Assembly (NCBI GenBank): GCA_017553635.1
Contig: JAFZKN010000007.1
Coordinates: 1-64,000, forward strand
DNA length: 64,000 nt
Reading direction: 5' to 3'
Source: Treponema sp.
GTDB taxonomy: Bacteria > Spirochaetota > Spirochaetia > Treponematales > Treponemataceae
Under the pieces are notes generated by a model, which worked only from the letters and a program-made list of their open reading frames with translations, was not told the DNA's origin and did no database searches. Within the stretch, counting starts at the first letter, position 1; each line of letters starts with the position of its first letter. The position numbers and the translations under genes were made by a program. This document shows positions 17,418-26,702 of the stretch, in pieces.

Positions 17418-17948
17418 ATGAAAGAACAGGCAGAATCACTTAACACTCAGGCAATTAATCTTGCACAGAATGGTGATTACACCGAAGCAATCGCGTGTTT
17501 TAAAAGAGCAATCGTTGTTGAAAAATCAAATTACCTTTTGTGGTTTAACCTTGGTGTAACATACAGAGATGCAGGACAGCTTTTGTCTGCAAAAGAATGT
17601 CTTTTAAAAGCATACGACATAAATGATGTAGACCGTGATGTTCTTGAAACACTTGCCCTTGTAAGTTTATCAATGCACGATTTTGAAGATGCATTTGATT
17701 TCTGTACACAGGGACTTGATTTATATCCGACAGATGCAAATTTATGGAATACAGCAGGTGTTCTCTTTTTTAATCAGTCAGATTTCCCTCAGGCAGCAGA
17801 AGCTTTTGAAAGGGCAATAACAATTAACCCGTATTATTACGACGCTCTCTACAACCTTCGCGACACATATGACGAGCTTGGAAACAAAACCGGTAAAGCT
17901 GAATGTATACGCAAGATGAAAGCTTTAAAAAATACATCAGGAAACTGA
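17418..17948 (+). CDS. TPR-repeat protein, 176 aa
   Basis: Four tetratricopeptide units are visible, with starts near residues 8, 42, 76 and 110: 'AINLAQNGDYTEAIACFKRA', 'LWFNLGVTYRDAGQLLSAKE', 'LETLALVSLSMHDFEDAF' and 'LWNTAGVLFFNQSDFPQAAE', then a final helix pair. There is no signal peptide, so it is a cytosolic adaptor-type protein. 'cagggggaaacactt' is the ribosome binding site. It lies 36 bases after the synthase gene and directly before the RseC-like gene (one-base gap), so the three probably form one transcript. Confidence 0.85.
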   Translation: MKEQAESLNTQAINLAQNGDYTEAIACFKRAIVVEKSNYLLWFNLGVTYRDAGQLLSAKECLLKAYDINDVDRDVLETLALVSLSMHDFEDAFDFCTQGLDLYPTDANLWNTAGVLFFNQSDFPQAAEAFERAITINPYYYDALYNLRDTYDELGNKTGKAECIRKMKALKNTSGN

Positions 17949-17949
17949 T

Positions 17950-18417
17950 ATGAAAAAAAATGCAATCGTAAGAAAGATAAATACTGATGACCCGAAACGG
18001 AAAAACATAGTTATCGTTGAACCTATTGCTTACACAGAATGTGCAGGCTGCCACGAAAACTGTTCTAAAAAAGGAAATTTAATTCCGGCTGCTAATACAC
18101 AAAACCTTTCGTTAAAGGAAGGTTCACTTGTAATAATAAGTTCTTCAAAAACTCAGGAGGCACTTGAAAGCATAATCTTTCTTCTCTTTCCCATCGTAAG
18201 TGCAATTACAGGTTTTGTTCTTTCAAATCCAATTTATTCTTTTTTTATAAACCTAAAAAAAAGCGGTACATTAAGTACCGCCTGTCCCGAAAGTATAAAA
18301 GCAGTTATCGTGCTTCTTTTCTTTGCATCAGCATCGCTTTTAGTGTTCATCCTTTCAAGAACAAAAAAGCTTATGCTCTATCCCGAAATCACAGATGTTC
18401 TCGAGCAAGGGCGCTGA
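17950..18417 (+). CDS. RseC/MucC-family membrane protein
   Basis: The 155-residue protein has the RseC hallmark Cys cluster 'ECAGCHENCSKKG' (about residues 34-46), then two membrane helices ('IIFLLFPIVSAITGFVLS' and 'AVIVLLFFASASLLVFILS'). RseC proteins are linked to electron-transfer complexes (Rnf) and the SoxR-reducing system, and to sigmaE control in enterobacteria. No rnf genes are nearby, so its partner is unknown. Its 3' end overlaps the convergent cheB gene by 29 bases. Confidence 0.8.
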   Translation: MKKNAIVRKINTDDPKRKNIVIVEPIAYTECAGCHENCSKKGNLIPAANTQNLSLKEGSLVIISSSKTQEALESIIFLLFPIVSAITGFVLSNPIYSFFINLKKSGTLSTACPESIKAVIVLLFFASASLLVFILSRTKKLMLYPEITDVLEQGR

Positions 18418-19612
18418 TTTCGTCTGCCATTGATGAAAGCGGAACCTGTCTCTGAACTGCACCAAGTTCGTAAGCAACTTTAGGCATTCCGTAAACAATC
18501 GAAGTCTTTTCATCCTGACCTATTGTCCATGCACCCTGGGTTCTCATCTCCGCAAGTTCTGCTGCGCCATCACGTCCCATACCTGTCATGATTACACCAA
18601 GCGCATTGTTTTTATACACTTCTGCAACAGATTCAAAGAGAACATCAGCAGAAGGACGATGTCCGTTTCTCTGCGGATCCTGAGAAAGTCTTATTACATT
18701 ACCGTCTAATTTTCTTTCAATTTTTATATGATAGTTTCCAGGTGCAATGTAAACATTTCCACCTTCAACTTTCTGCCCGTCTTCTGCTTCGTGAACTTTA
18801 AGAGGACAGATTCTGTCAAGGCTCATTGCAAATTCTCTTGTAAAACCTGCAGGCATATGCTGTACAACGAGTACAGGCTGTTTTAAATGCGGATCGATAA
18901 GCTTAAACACTTCTCTAAGTGCATTAGGTCCGCCTGTTGAAATTCCAATTGCGATAATCTGAATTCTTCCAGGATCACGCAAAGGTTTTATTATCATCGG
19001 TTCCTTTTTTTCCGGCGGATTCCACTCAAATGCTTTTTGAACAGGAACAATCTTATCTGTAATTTTTTCTACATTCTGTTCCTGAAGTGATTCAATTTTT
19101 TCCTTTTTCTGTTCAAGAACAAATCTTTCCGCTTCACGAAGTTTAATCTGTCTGATAAAGAAATCAGGTTCATAAACATCTTTTCCGTGAATTGCTGCGT
19201 ATGAAAAACCGTAAGATGAGATTAATTCAACAAGTCTGTCAGCAACAGAAGACAAATCTGCAGTAACAGAACCATTTGGTTTTGTAAGAAAGTCACTCGC
19301 ACCAAGTTCGAGCGCTTCCATTGTTACTGTTGCACCTTCTGTAGCAATACTTGAAAGAATAATTACAGGAACATCCCATCTTCTTTTCTTTCGTTCCTTT
19401 AAAAAATCAATGCCGCTCATTACCGGCATTTCTATATCAAGAACAATTACATCCGGCTTAAATTCTTCAACACGCTGAAGAGCTATTTCACCGTTCATTG
19501 CTTTTGCACAAACCGACAAACCCTGTGTATTTTCGATTATGCGTGAAATGAGATTTCTCATTAATGCAGAGTCATCACATACGAGAACAGAAATATCTTC
19601 TTTCATAAACAA
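18389..19612 (-). CDS. cheB: Chemotaxis methylesterase CheB
   Basis: The 407-residue protein has a receiver domain (residues about 6-125) with the acidic pair 'VCDDS' and phospho-Asp in 'DVIVLDIEMPVMSG', a linker of about 80 residues, and a CheB catalytic domain with Ser in 'IGISTGGPNAL', His in 'QHMPAGFTREFA' and Asp in 'TGMGRDGAAEL'. It removes methyl groups from, or deamidates, chemoreceptors when phosphorylated by CheA. It is 15 bases downstream of cheR in the same direction. The linker is longer than in E. coli CheB (349 residues overall). Confidence 0.95.
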   Translation of the reverse strand: MFMKEDISVLVCDDSALMRNLISRIIENTQGLSVCAKAMNGEIALQRVEEFKPDVIVLDIEMPVMSGIDFLKERKKRRWDVPVIILSSIATEGATVTMEALELGASDFLTKPNGSVTADLSSVADRLVELISSYGFSYAAIHGKDVYEPDFFIRQIKLREAERFVLEQKKEKIESLQEQNVEKITDKIVPVQKAFEWNPPEKKEPMIIKPLRDPGRIQIIAIGISTGGPNALREVFKLIDPHLKQPVLVVQHMPAGFTREFAMSLDRICPLKVHEAEDGQKVEGGNVYIAPGNYHIKIERKLDGNVIRLSQDPQRNGHRPSADVLFESVAEVYKNNALGVIMTGMGRDGAAELAEMRTQGAWTIGQDEKTSIVYGMPKVAYELGAVQRQVPLSSMADEISALAREHL

Positions 19613-19627
19613 ATTCCACCCACTAAA

Positions 19628-20446
19628 TTACTGAATATTTTTCTGATATAGGCAAGCCCATTCAGTCTTTAGAAATTCAAACTTAGTATCCATACCAAAC
19701 AAAGATTCTGAATGTCCAATAAAGAGATAAGAATGTGAACCTAAAGCATCATAAAACTTATTGACTACAGCAGTCTGAGCTGCTTCATCGAAATAAATCA
19801 AAACATTCCGACAAAAGATAACATCAAGATTTCTTGCGCCAGAATCGTTTTTAAGATTGTGATAGTCAAATTTAATTTTTTCCATCAGGGATTTATTTAC
19901 CTGATATCCACCCTCTACTTTCGTAAAATATTTTGCAAGATAGTTTTCAGGGACTCCGGCTATTCGAGGTTCCGGATAAAAACCCTGCTGACCAACCATA
20001 AGTGATTTTAAGGAAAGATCTGATGCCGTTACTTTAAAATCATAACCGGCAGGAAGGATTTCAGAAAGAATCATGGCAATTGTATACGGCTCTTCTCCCG
20101 TTGAACAGCCTGCACTCCAGATTCTTATCATCTTATCCGAAGTTTTTTTCTTTTCTTCCAGAATATGAGGAATAACATATTTTTCCAGAGCATCAAAATG
20201 GGGTTGATTTCTGAAAAACCTTGTCAAATTTGTCGTTACCGAATCAAGAAGGACTTTCATCTCCTCTTTATTTTCAGTAATGAGCTTGTAATAATCCTGA
20301 ATTGAATCCAATTTTTTTTCTCTGAGGCGTTCCTTTAGTCTGCTGTCAAGAATAGAACGGTTTGTTTCAGAAAAAGTTATTCCGCTTTCATCATAAATGG
20401 TCTTGCGAAATAATTCAAAATCTTCATCATTTAACACTTCTACCAT
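19628..20446 (-). CDS. cheR: Chemotaxis receptor methyltransferase CheR
   Basis: The 272-residue protein has the CheR N-terminal helical domain ('FRKTIYDESGITFSETN'), SAM-binding 'WSAGCSTGEEPYTIAM' and 'VIFCRNVLIYFDE'. It methylates glutamates on chemoreceptors with SAM and works against CheB, the next gene. ATG 20446 has no ribosome binding site; a TATAAT ends eight bases upstream, so the message is probably almost leaderless. Confidence 0.95.
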   Translation of the reverse strand: MVEVLNDEDFELFRKTIYDESGITFSETNRSILDSRLKERLREKKLDSIQDYYKLITENKEEMKVLLDSVTTNLTRFFRNQPHFDALEKYVIPHILEEKKKTSDKMIRIWSAGCSTGEEPYTIAMILSEILPAGYDFKVTASDLSLKSLMVGQQGFYPEPRIAGVPENYLAKYFTKVEGGYQVNKSLMEKIKFDYHNLKNDSGARNLDVIFCRNVLIYFDEAAQTAVVNKFYDALGSHSYLFIGHSESLFGMDTKFEFLKTEWACLYQKNIQ

Positions 20447-20454
20447 AGTTATCT

Positions 20455-20483
20455 ATTATACACTCGAGATAGTAAAAAGTAAA
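20455..20483 (-). promoter_or_regulatory. Promoter for cheR-cheB
   Basis: On the minus strand TTTACT (20478-20483), 17 bases, TATAAT (20455-20460); the -10 ends eight bases before the cheR ATG. Confidence 0.55.
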
Positions 20484-20524
20484 ATGATTTTCCCGAGGTA
20501 TATTCTCCCTCTCTCAATTCACTT

Positions 20525-20677
20525 TTACTTGCAGAATGTTGTTATTGTGACTGTCCCGTTTGGAGTTACGCAGCTGATTTTCCAGCCTTCTCTGAGAATT
20601 TCCTGAATCTGTCTGTCTGCTACTTTGTCACCGGCTTTGCAGATATAAGTCCTTACTTTTGTCTGAGTATCTACCAT
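20525..20677 (-). CDS. Small 50-residue protein upstream of cheR
   Basis: ATG 20677 is preceded by AAGGAGG (20688-20694, 10-base spacing), and the frame stays open for 50 codons to TAA at 20525. The product reads MVDTQTKVRTYICKAGDKVA at its N terminus, then 'ILREGWKISCVTPNGTV' and a beta-type C terminus ending 'TTFCK'. Three Cys residues are present. No signal peptide or membrane helix is seen. The alternating pattern 'REGWKISCVTPN' looks like a small beta-alpha-beta fold such as DUF4177-like proteins, but I do not assign a family. It lies 78 bases before cheR. Confidence 0.7.
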   Translation of the reverse strand: MVDTQTKVRTYICKAGDKVADRQIQEILREGWKISCVTPNGTVTITTFCK

Positions 20678-20870
20678 AGAGCAAATTCCTCCTTGATAAA
20701 ATCAAAAATCTACACCTGTTCTTAATCTATACTATATTTATTGACGGTTTTTTTTGATTTTTCTTTAGCAAACCCCCAAAAATGCAGATTTTTTCTATAT
20801 TATTGCCAAAGACAGTCTGTTTATGATAAAATAATCTACTTTATAAATACTTAAAAAGGATGACTTTATT

Positions 20871-22403
20871 ATGAAAAAAAGCTCTTATACAATCGGCGCA
20901 TTTATCGTACTGCTTTTTGCAGCTATAGTATTTGTTGCAATTCCAGCTATTTCAGGTATCACTGACAGCTCAAGACTTCCACCTTATGCTTATTTTAACT
21001 CAAAACCCATCACTTTCTCTGAAGGTTCTGACTTTCTAAAAGCAGCACAGGAAGAAATGCAGCTTTATGAATCCCGCGGTTACGACCTTAACAATCCTGA
21101 TTACCGTTCTTTCTTCTATTCACAGATTTTTGATTCTGCCTTTACAAAGGTTATTTCAAAAAATATCCTGAATTTCTTTACAAACAGCACAGGTTATATC
21201 GTATCTGAATTTGCAATCGACAGAAAAATCAGAAACGATTCGGCTTTTTTAGATGGATCAGGAACTTTCTCAGCGGCACTTTACGAAGATCTTTCGGATA
21301 CAGATAAAAGAAATATCAGAAACAACCTCAGAGAAGAACTTACTGCTCTCAGAAGCTATGAGGACATTTTCGGCTCAGCAGAAGAAATTGGAAAATATCC
21401 AATATACGGATTAAAGACTTCTACAGCAGAAGTAGATTTTATCCGCAAACTTTCAAGCAATCTTTACTCATTCGAAATGGTATCATTTGATACAAAACAG
21501 TTCCCTGATTCAGAAAAAATTGCCTTTGGTGAAGCACATAAAGATCTTTTCGTAAAATACAATTTAAAAGTTATCACATCATCAGATGAACAGGAAATCA
21601 AAGAAGTTGCTTCACGCATCAAAAAATCAGAAATTGTTTTTGAAGATGCCATCGCAGAATATTCAAAAAAACAGCTTGGTGATGAGAATACCGGCGACTT
21701 ATCTGCAAACTCAAGATATCAGCTTGAAAATGCATTTACAAAACCTGAATACCTTGAAAAAGTTATTTCACTTAAACCTGGAGAAATTTCTGATATCGTT
21801 GAAACAGCCTCTACATATTGTATTTTCAAATCAATGTCAGAACCAACACAGCCAGACTTTACAAACAGTCTTACACTTACAGAAGTTTACGAATATCTTC
21901 TTACAAGAGAAAAATCAGTAATTGAAGATTATTATGTAAACCATGCAAAAGATTTTATCGCAGCTGCAAACCAGAATGGATTTGATTCTGCATGTGAAGA
22001 ATATTCAAAGTCATCTACAACTTTCATGCCATTTGCACTTAATTATGGAAACACTTCATTAATCGGCGAATCAACAGCAGCAAAGGACGAAATCTTAAAA
22101 TATGCAACTACGAATGAGAACTTCTTTAAAACAGCATTTAAGCTTAAGAAAAATGAAATCTCTTCTCCTGTTGTTATCAGCTCTGCTAATTCTGTAATAG
22201 TTCTTAAATGCAACGACATTACTAAAAAAGAAACTTCAGAAATTGATGCAAGTTCAATCGCAGGAACAATTAATGCAACTTCAAAGAATTCTACCAACGA
22301 ATCAATTCTCGGTTCAAATCCAAGAATTAAGAGAAATGCAGAGAAATTCCTTGATACATATTTCTCACTTTTCTTCCCAAAAACAACTAAAACAGAAGAG
22401 TAA
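20871..22403 (+). CDS. Membrane-anchored parvulin-type peptidyl-prolyl isomerase (PpiD/SurA-like)
   Basis: The 510-residue protein has one N-terminal membrane anchor ('YTIGAFIVLLFAAIVFVAIP', about residues 5-24) and an N-terminal helical chaperone region ('ITFSEGSDFLKAAQEE', 'RSFFYSQIFDSAFTKVI'). A PPIC-type domain covers about residues 235-325 ('ASRIKKSEIVFEDAIAEYSK', 'ENTGDLSANSRYQ', 'VISLKPGEISDIVET'). This layout matches periplasmic folding helpers of outer-membrane proteins. 'aaaaaggatgacttt' serves as the ribosome binding site. A second weaker PPIC-like stretch lies near 380-460 ('FKLKKNEISSPVVI'). Confidence 0.8.
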   Translation: MKKSSYTIGAFIVLLFAAIVFVAIPAISGITDSSRLPPYAYFNSKPITFSEGSDFLKAAQEEMQLYESRGYDLNNPDYRSFFYSQIFDSAFTKVISKNILNFFTNSTGYIVSEFAIDRKIRNDSAFLDGSGTFSAALYEDLSDTDKRNIRNNLREELTALRSYEDIFGSAEEIGKYPIYGLKTSTAEVDFIRKLSSNLYSFEMVSFDTKQFPDSEKIAFGEAHKDLFVKYNLKVITSSDEQEIKEVASRIKKSEIVFEDAIAEYSKKQLGDENTGDLSANSRYQLENAFTKPEYLEKVISLKPGEISDIVETASTYCIFKSMSEPTQPDFTNSLTLTEVYEYLLTREKSVIEDYYVNHAKDFIAAANQNGFDSACEEYSKSSTTFMPFALNYGNTSLIGESTAAKDEILKYATTNENFFKTAFKLKKNEISSPVVISSANSVIVLKCNDITKKETSEIDASSIAGTINATSKNSTNESILGSNPRIKRNAEKFLDTYFSLFFPKTTKTEE

Positions 22404-22418
22404 CATCTATAAGTATTT

Positions 22419-24140
22419 ATGATTTATAATAGTTTTGAATCCCTTGAAAAAGGGATTTCAAAAACTGAAATGCCTGCTCTGGTGCAATGCCAGAAAGGCA
22501 CTTCGGTTCTTTACAAAGGCCGTTATTTATACTCGAAATACGATCCTGAAAAATCAATTCAAAATATAATTTCAAACCTTACAATAAATCCGGAAACACT
22601 AGTTTTAGTTATGAGCCCTGTTCTTTTTTTGGGCTATGATGAACTTATTAAAAAAACTCCTGCAAATTCAAAAATCGTATATTTTGAATTTGAAAAAGAG
22701 CTTTTTGATTTTTCACAGAACATTATCAATGAAAAATACAAAGATAAAATTATTTTATATTCAAAAAAAGATAAAACAAAATTCATAAACTATGTAAATG
22801 AAACTCCATTTAGAAAAGTAATAAGAATTGATTTTTCAGGCGGAACAGTTTTTAACAAAGATGAATATGATGAAATTTTTTACTTATCACAATCGGTCAT
22901 TGATCAGTTCTGGAAAAACAGATTAACATTAATTCAGTTTGGAAGATTGTTTTCAAAAAACATTTTTAAGAACCTGCATTATCTTCCAGATTCCATCCCA
23001 TTTGAGTCACTTTACAAAACTGTCACAAAACCTATCCTCGTTTTAGGCGCAGGTGAAAGTCTTGATAACACAATTAAGTCATTAAAGGAAAAGACAGAGA
23101 ATTGCGGGCAATATGCAGATTCTGGCAAAACTCTGCGTGATATATTTTTTATACTCTGCGTCGATGCCGCAATTAATCCTTTGCTCGAAAACGATATAGT
23201 TCCGGATGCGATTGTTGCCGTAGAAAGTCAGTCAGTAATTGAAAAAGCTTACATTGGGAAACCCGTACTTTCAAAAATTCCGTTATTTTGCGATCTTGTA
23301 GGCAGAAGCACAATTGCAGACATTATAAAAGGCCCTGTATCTTTTTTTATTTCAGAATATTCAAATCTGAAGTTTTTAAAAGTGCTTTCTGATAATAAAA
23401 TACTTCCACCTGTAATAAAACCGCTTGGATCAGTAGGTCTTGTTGCTTCAGAAATTGCGCTGCGGTTAAGAAAAAACGACGGTGTAAAGATTATCTTTTC
23501 AGGACTTGATTTTTCATTTACACCGGGAATTACACACGCAAGACAAACTCCGGCCCATAAAAGACAGCTTATAAACAACAGACGGCTAAACTCTATTTTT
23601 AACTTCCATGCATCATTTTCAACCGGGACATCTTCTTTTATTTCGAAAAACAACAGAAAAATGATTACTTCGAAAGCTCTCTTAAATTACGCGCTTTTGT
23701 TTACTGAACTTTTTTCATCACAGAAAAACTTTTTCGATGCCGGAGAATCTGGAATAAATCTTAATGCAGACAAGATTAAAATTTCAGAAGTAAATGACAG
23801 AGGAACCGATGCAGAATTTACAGACAGGCTTAACTCTCAAAAGAATACTTTTCTTCGTGACAAACTCTCTCAATACATCAATTCAGAGATAAATGCACTT
23901 AACGGATTAAAAGACATTTTATCTTACGGCGAAGAATCTGAATTCAGGGACAAAACACTAAGCCTTGACGGGCAGATTGACAGATTAACAGACACAAGGG
24001 ATTATCTTTACATTCATTTTGCAGATGCACAGAAAAACACAAACCGCCAGTCATTTTTAAACCGCATAAAAATTGAATCAGACATTTTCCTTAAGCAGCT
24101 TGAAACAGCACGGCAACTGCTGGATGCTCAGTCTTTATAA
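22419..24140 (+). CDS. DUF115 / Maf-type (motility accessory factor) protein
   Basis: The 573-residue protein has the DUF115 core: 'PILVLGAGESLDNTIKSL', 'FFILCVDAAINPLLENDIVP', 'DAIVAVESQ', and 'KIIFSGLDFSFTPGITHARQ'. The family, including Maf proteins of Campylobacter and MptE-like enzymes, uses a Rossmann-type fold; Maf proteins transfer sialic-acid-like sugars to flagellin. The call is by motif. It begins 15 bases after the chaperone stop, so the two are likely co-transcribed, though no clear ribosome binding site precedes ATG 22419. Its end overlaps the convergent next gene by six bases. Confidence 0.78.
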   Translation: MIYNSFESLEKGISKTEMPALVQCQKGTSVLYKGRYLYSKYDPEKSIQNIISNLTINPETLVLVMSPVLFLGYDELIKKTPANSKIVYFEFEKELFDFSQNIINEKYKDKIILYSKKDKTKFINYVNETPFRKVIRIDFSGGTVFNKDEYDEIFYLSQSVIDQFWKNRLTLIQFGRLFSKNIFKNLHYLPDSIPFESLYKTVTKPILVLGAGESLDNTIKSLKEKTENCGQYADSGKTLRDIFFILCVDAAINPLLENDIVPDAIVAVESQSVIEKAYIGKPVLSKIPLFCDLVGRSTIADIIKGPVSFFISEYSNLKFLKVLSDNKILPPVIKPLGSVGLVASEIALRLRKNDGVKIIFSGLDFSFTPGITHARQTPAHKRQLINNRRLNSIFNFHASFSTGTSSFISKNNRKMITSKALLNYALLFTELFSSQKNFFDAGESGINLNADKIKISEVNDRGTDAEFTDRLNSQKNTFLRDKLSQYINSEINALNGLKDILSYGEESEFRDKTLSLDGQIDRLTDTRDYLYIHFADAQKNTNRQSFLNRIKIESDIFLKQLETARQLLDAQSL

Positions 24141-25229
24141 ATACTGCCGGGAAATTCTTTCTTCAGGATTAGTACTCAATAAATACAGAACAAATAGGAA
24201 AATCCATTCAAACGGCTTCATCAAAATATAAACAATGTCAGAACGAAGCGGAGTCGTTATGATTTTTGAAAGCGGATATCCGTGCGTATCGTAAAAATGT
24301 CTTATCTTTTTATGACATGCAGGCATTTTTTCTGCAATCAATTCTTCAAAAGCATTGGCTATCATAAGCTGTCTGTTAACAATAATTTTTACACCATGCC
24401 GTTTCCCAAATCTTAATGGCTTTACAATTCTTTTATGCCCTCCTGCCGCAACCGTACAGAGATAATGGCCCTGATATTCTAAAGGAGGCGGCGGAATCTG
24501 TGTTGATAAAGTCCAGTCGGCCGTCATCGTAAACATTTTTAAAGGTGCTTCTATGCCCTGTCCAAATCCGACAAGAATTATTTCAATAATAATTAAAAGA
24601 TATACAAATCCAGCAAAAATCATTACAGGCCAGTTCGATGTAATTTTTAAAAACTCATACATCTTTTTTAAATGTGCATTATCTGTTTTCTGTATTTTTT
24701 CTTCCATAAGCGGAATCTGCTCAAGCACCGACTTTCGAAAATAATATACCGAAAGAATAATTATATTTAAATGAAACAAAAGCGGTTCACATTCAACTAA
24801 CCCATTTATAAGGGAATGGTTAACAGAAAAAAATAAGGGTGCAAGTTGAATTACAATAGCGATGTTCAATAAATTCAGCAAAAGAACCCCAGAAAGACAG
24901 AATATCAAAAATAAAGGGGTCCAGTTTTTTGCGGGAACAAAAGAAAGGATAACCAGAGAAGAAAATCCTGTAACACAAAGAAAAATAAAAGTAAAAAGAT
25001 ATTCGCGCGAAACGGGTGTATGATATTCCCATTGATAGACCGCTTGAGACCATTCAACAAATGAAATTTTATTACTGGCCACCAGATAAAGACAGTAAAA
25101 AATAATACCGAGTAAAACTGTTATACAAAGAATAGTTTTAGGAATTATTTTCCTTTTAGAAAAAAGATTCCAGATATTAATAAATGTTATCGCAAGGGGA
25201 ATTAACACAATCAAGACTGCAAAAAACAT
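24135..25229 (-). CDS. Multi-pass membrane protein, DUF6688-like
   Basis: The 364-residue protein has about six or seven hydrophobic helices in its first 230 residues, then a soluble segment with 'EYQGHYLCTVAAGGHKRIV', 'RFGKRHGVKIIVNRQLMIAN' and 'AFEELIAEKMPACHKKIR', and ends with 'YILMKPFEWIFLFVLYLL'. I recall this soluble stretch from DUF6688 membrane proteins of Bacillota; if right, transfer between phyla is possible. Function is unknown. AGGAGGT precedes ATG 25229. A TTGACA with weak -10 lies upstream. Confidence 0.65.
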   Translation of the reverse strand: MFFAVLIVLIPLAITFINIWNLFSKRKIIPKTILCITVLLGIIFYCLYLVASNKISFVEWSQAVYQWEYHTPVSREYLFTFIFLCVTGFSSLVILSFVPAKNWTPLFLIFCLSGVLLLNLLNIAIVIQLAPLFFSVNHSLINGLVECEPLLFHLNIIILSVYYFRKSVLEQIPLMEEKIQKTDNAHLKKMYEFLKITSNWPVMIFAGFVYLLIIIEIILVGFGQGIEAPLKMFTMTADWTLSTQIPPPPLEYQGHYLCTVAAGGHKRIVKPLRFGKRHGVKIIVNRQLMIANAFEELIAEKMPACHKKIRHFYDTHGYPLSKIITTPLRSDIVYILMKPFEWIFLFVLYLLSTNPEERISRQYL

Positions 25230-25293
25230 ATTTCTACCTCCTGTTATTTAAAAATATAACAGAAGATTGTGTCAAAAATATGTCAATTTAAAT

Positions 25294-26673
25294 CTATTTT
25301 ACCGGCTGTGCTTTAATTTTAAGATCAAGCTCGATGTATTTTATTTTGCCGCGTTCTGAATAAGAATAACCTACCCTGCTTTTGCCGAATTTTGCCGCTA
25401 CAAGCTGGGCAAGATTGGTTTGATTTGTAAACCATGAGACAACTTTATTTTTAATGGCACTGTCTTCTACAATGACAGATACAGTAATTATCTTTACATC
25501 TGAACTGTCATTATTTTCCATCACGGCTTTTTTAATAAGATCAATTACAGTTTCTGCACTGTCATAGACCGTTACAGGATGTATTTGCGTTGTAATGATT
25601 TTATAATCAGGATACTTTTGAGAAAGATATCTGCTCATTGAATCAGAAGATGTGCCGTCCACGTCTTCATCACTGGAAAACACGCCATCTGCAGCACCTG
25701 TAAAGTCCAGATCGGTAATTTTAAAATCTTCCGGAATTGACTGCTCAAATTCTTTAAAAGTATACGGCTCGCATGTTTTTACATAACCAAAATGTTTTGT
25801 ATATGAGAACTCTTTGTCATTAGAAGGATATTTTAAAAGCACATCCTTAGTAAGATACGACGGATAATGATTTTCAAATTTACTCATTGTCTGTCTGTCA
25901 ATTAAAAACATTTTCGGGATACTGTCAGTTCCTTCTGCATCAGAAGTAATGTCTACTTCGTACCACGAATCATTTACTTTAACAATATTCCACGAATGAG
26001 TTGAACTTGTTAAAATTGAACACGGAATTCCAAGGATATTCATGCATAACTGAAAAGACCTGCAGTATCCCGAGCATACAGTATTTTTATTTACAATTGC
26101 ACTGTACACAGTCTGCAAAAGTCCTTCTGCGCGCCCTGTTCGTTTTGCATATTCATTATAAACTACATTATTACAAAAATAATCGTGAACATATTTTATT
26201 TTATCAATATCAGATTCTATAAGGCTAGCATAAAAAATTACGGGCTTTAATTCTAAATAAACTTTACTTTTAGCTTCTTCAAGATTCTCATCTTTAATAA
26301 GATACGGAATGGAAATTTCTTCTACAATGTTTTTTGCATCAGAAATAAACGTAGCCGTATTTTCCCACCAGAATAAATCCGGGTTGTCATAGTTTACGCA
26401 TTCTGTAATCGCACGAAAGTCTTTTACAAGAAGCTTTACATCAGTAACCAGCCGCTTCTGTTCATGATTTTTAATCATTTCATAAATCTGATCATAAATT
26501 TTCTGTGATTCAGGTGGTAAAATTGAACGGTATAACTTAGGATTATTTTTCTGAGCAAATTCAACTGTTTTATCAAATTCTAAAGCTAAAGAATTTACTT
26601 CAGAAAAATCCTGTGTATAAAGCGAAAGCGACATTACAAAAAATGTCAGAAAGAATAAAATATTTTTTTTCAT
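25294..26673 (-). CDS. Secreted transglutaminase-like protein
   Basis: I set the start at ATG 26673 (MKKNILFFLTFFVMSLSLYT..., a clear signal peptide); a TTG five codons upstream is the alternative. The 459-residue protein has a transglutaminase-like core with Cys200 ('NTVCSGYCRSFQ'), His226 ('STHSWNIVKV') and Asp241 ('WYEVDITSD'), a complete catalytic triad. Such bacterial domains act as cysteine peptidases or cross-linkers in the envelope. The C-terminal part (about 300-459) is not recognised. It lies at the 3' end of the lepA operon. Confidence 0.85.
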   Translation of the reverse strand: MKKNILFFLTFFVMSLSLYTQDFSEVNSLALEFDKTVEFAQKNNPKLYRSILPPESQKIYDQIYEMIKNHEQKRLVTDVKLLVKDFRAITECVNYDNPDLFWWENTATFISDAKNIVEEISIPYLIKDENLEEAKSKVYLELKPVIFYASLIESDIDKIKYVHDYFCNNVVYNEYAKRTGRAEGLLQTVYSAIVNKNTVCSGYCRSFQLCMNILGIPCSILTSSTHSWNIVKVNDSWYEVDITSDAEGTDSIPKMFLIDRQTMSKFENHYPSYLTKDVLLKYPSNDKEFSYTKHFGYVKTCEPYTFKEFEQSIPEDFKITDLDFTGAADGVFSSDEDVDGTSSDSMSRYLSQKYPDYKIITTQIHPVTVYDSAETVIDLIKKAVMENNDSSDVKIITVSVIVEDSAIKNKVVSWFTNQTNLAQLVAAKFGKSRVGYSYSERGKIKYIELDLKIKAQPVK

Positions 26674-26702
26674 ATATCTAAAACCCAATTTAATTGAGAA
26701 AG

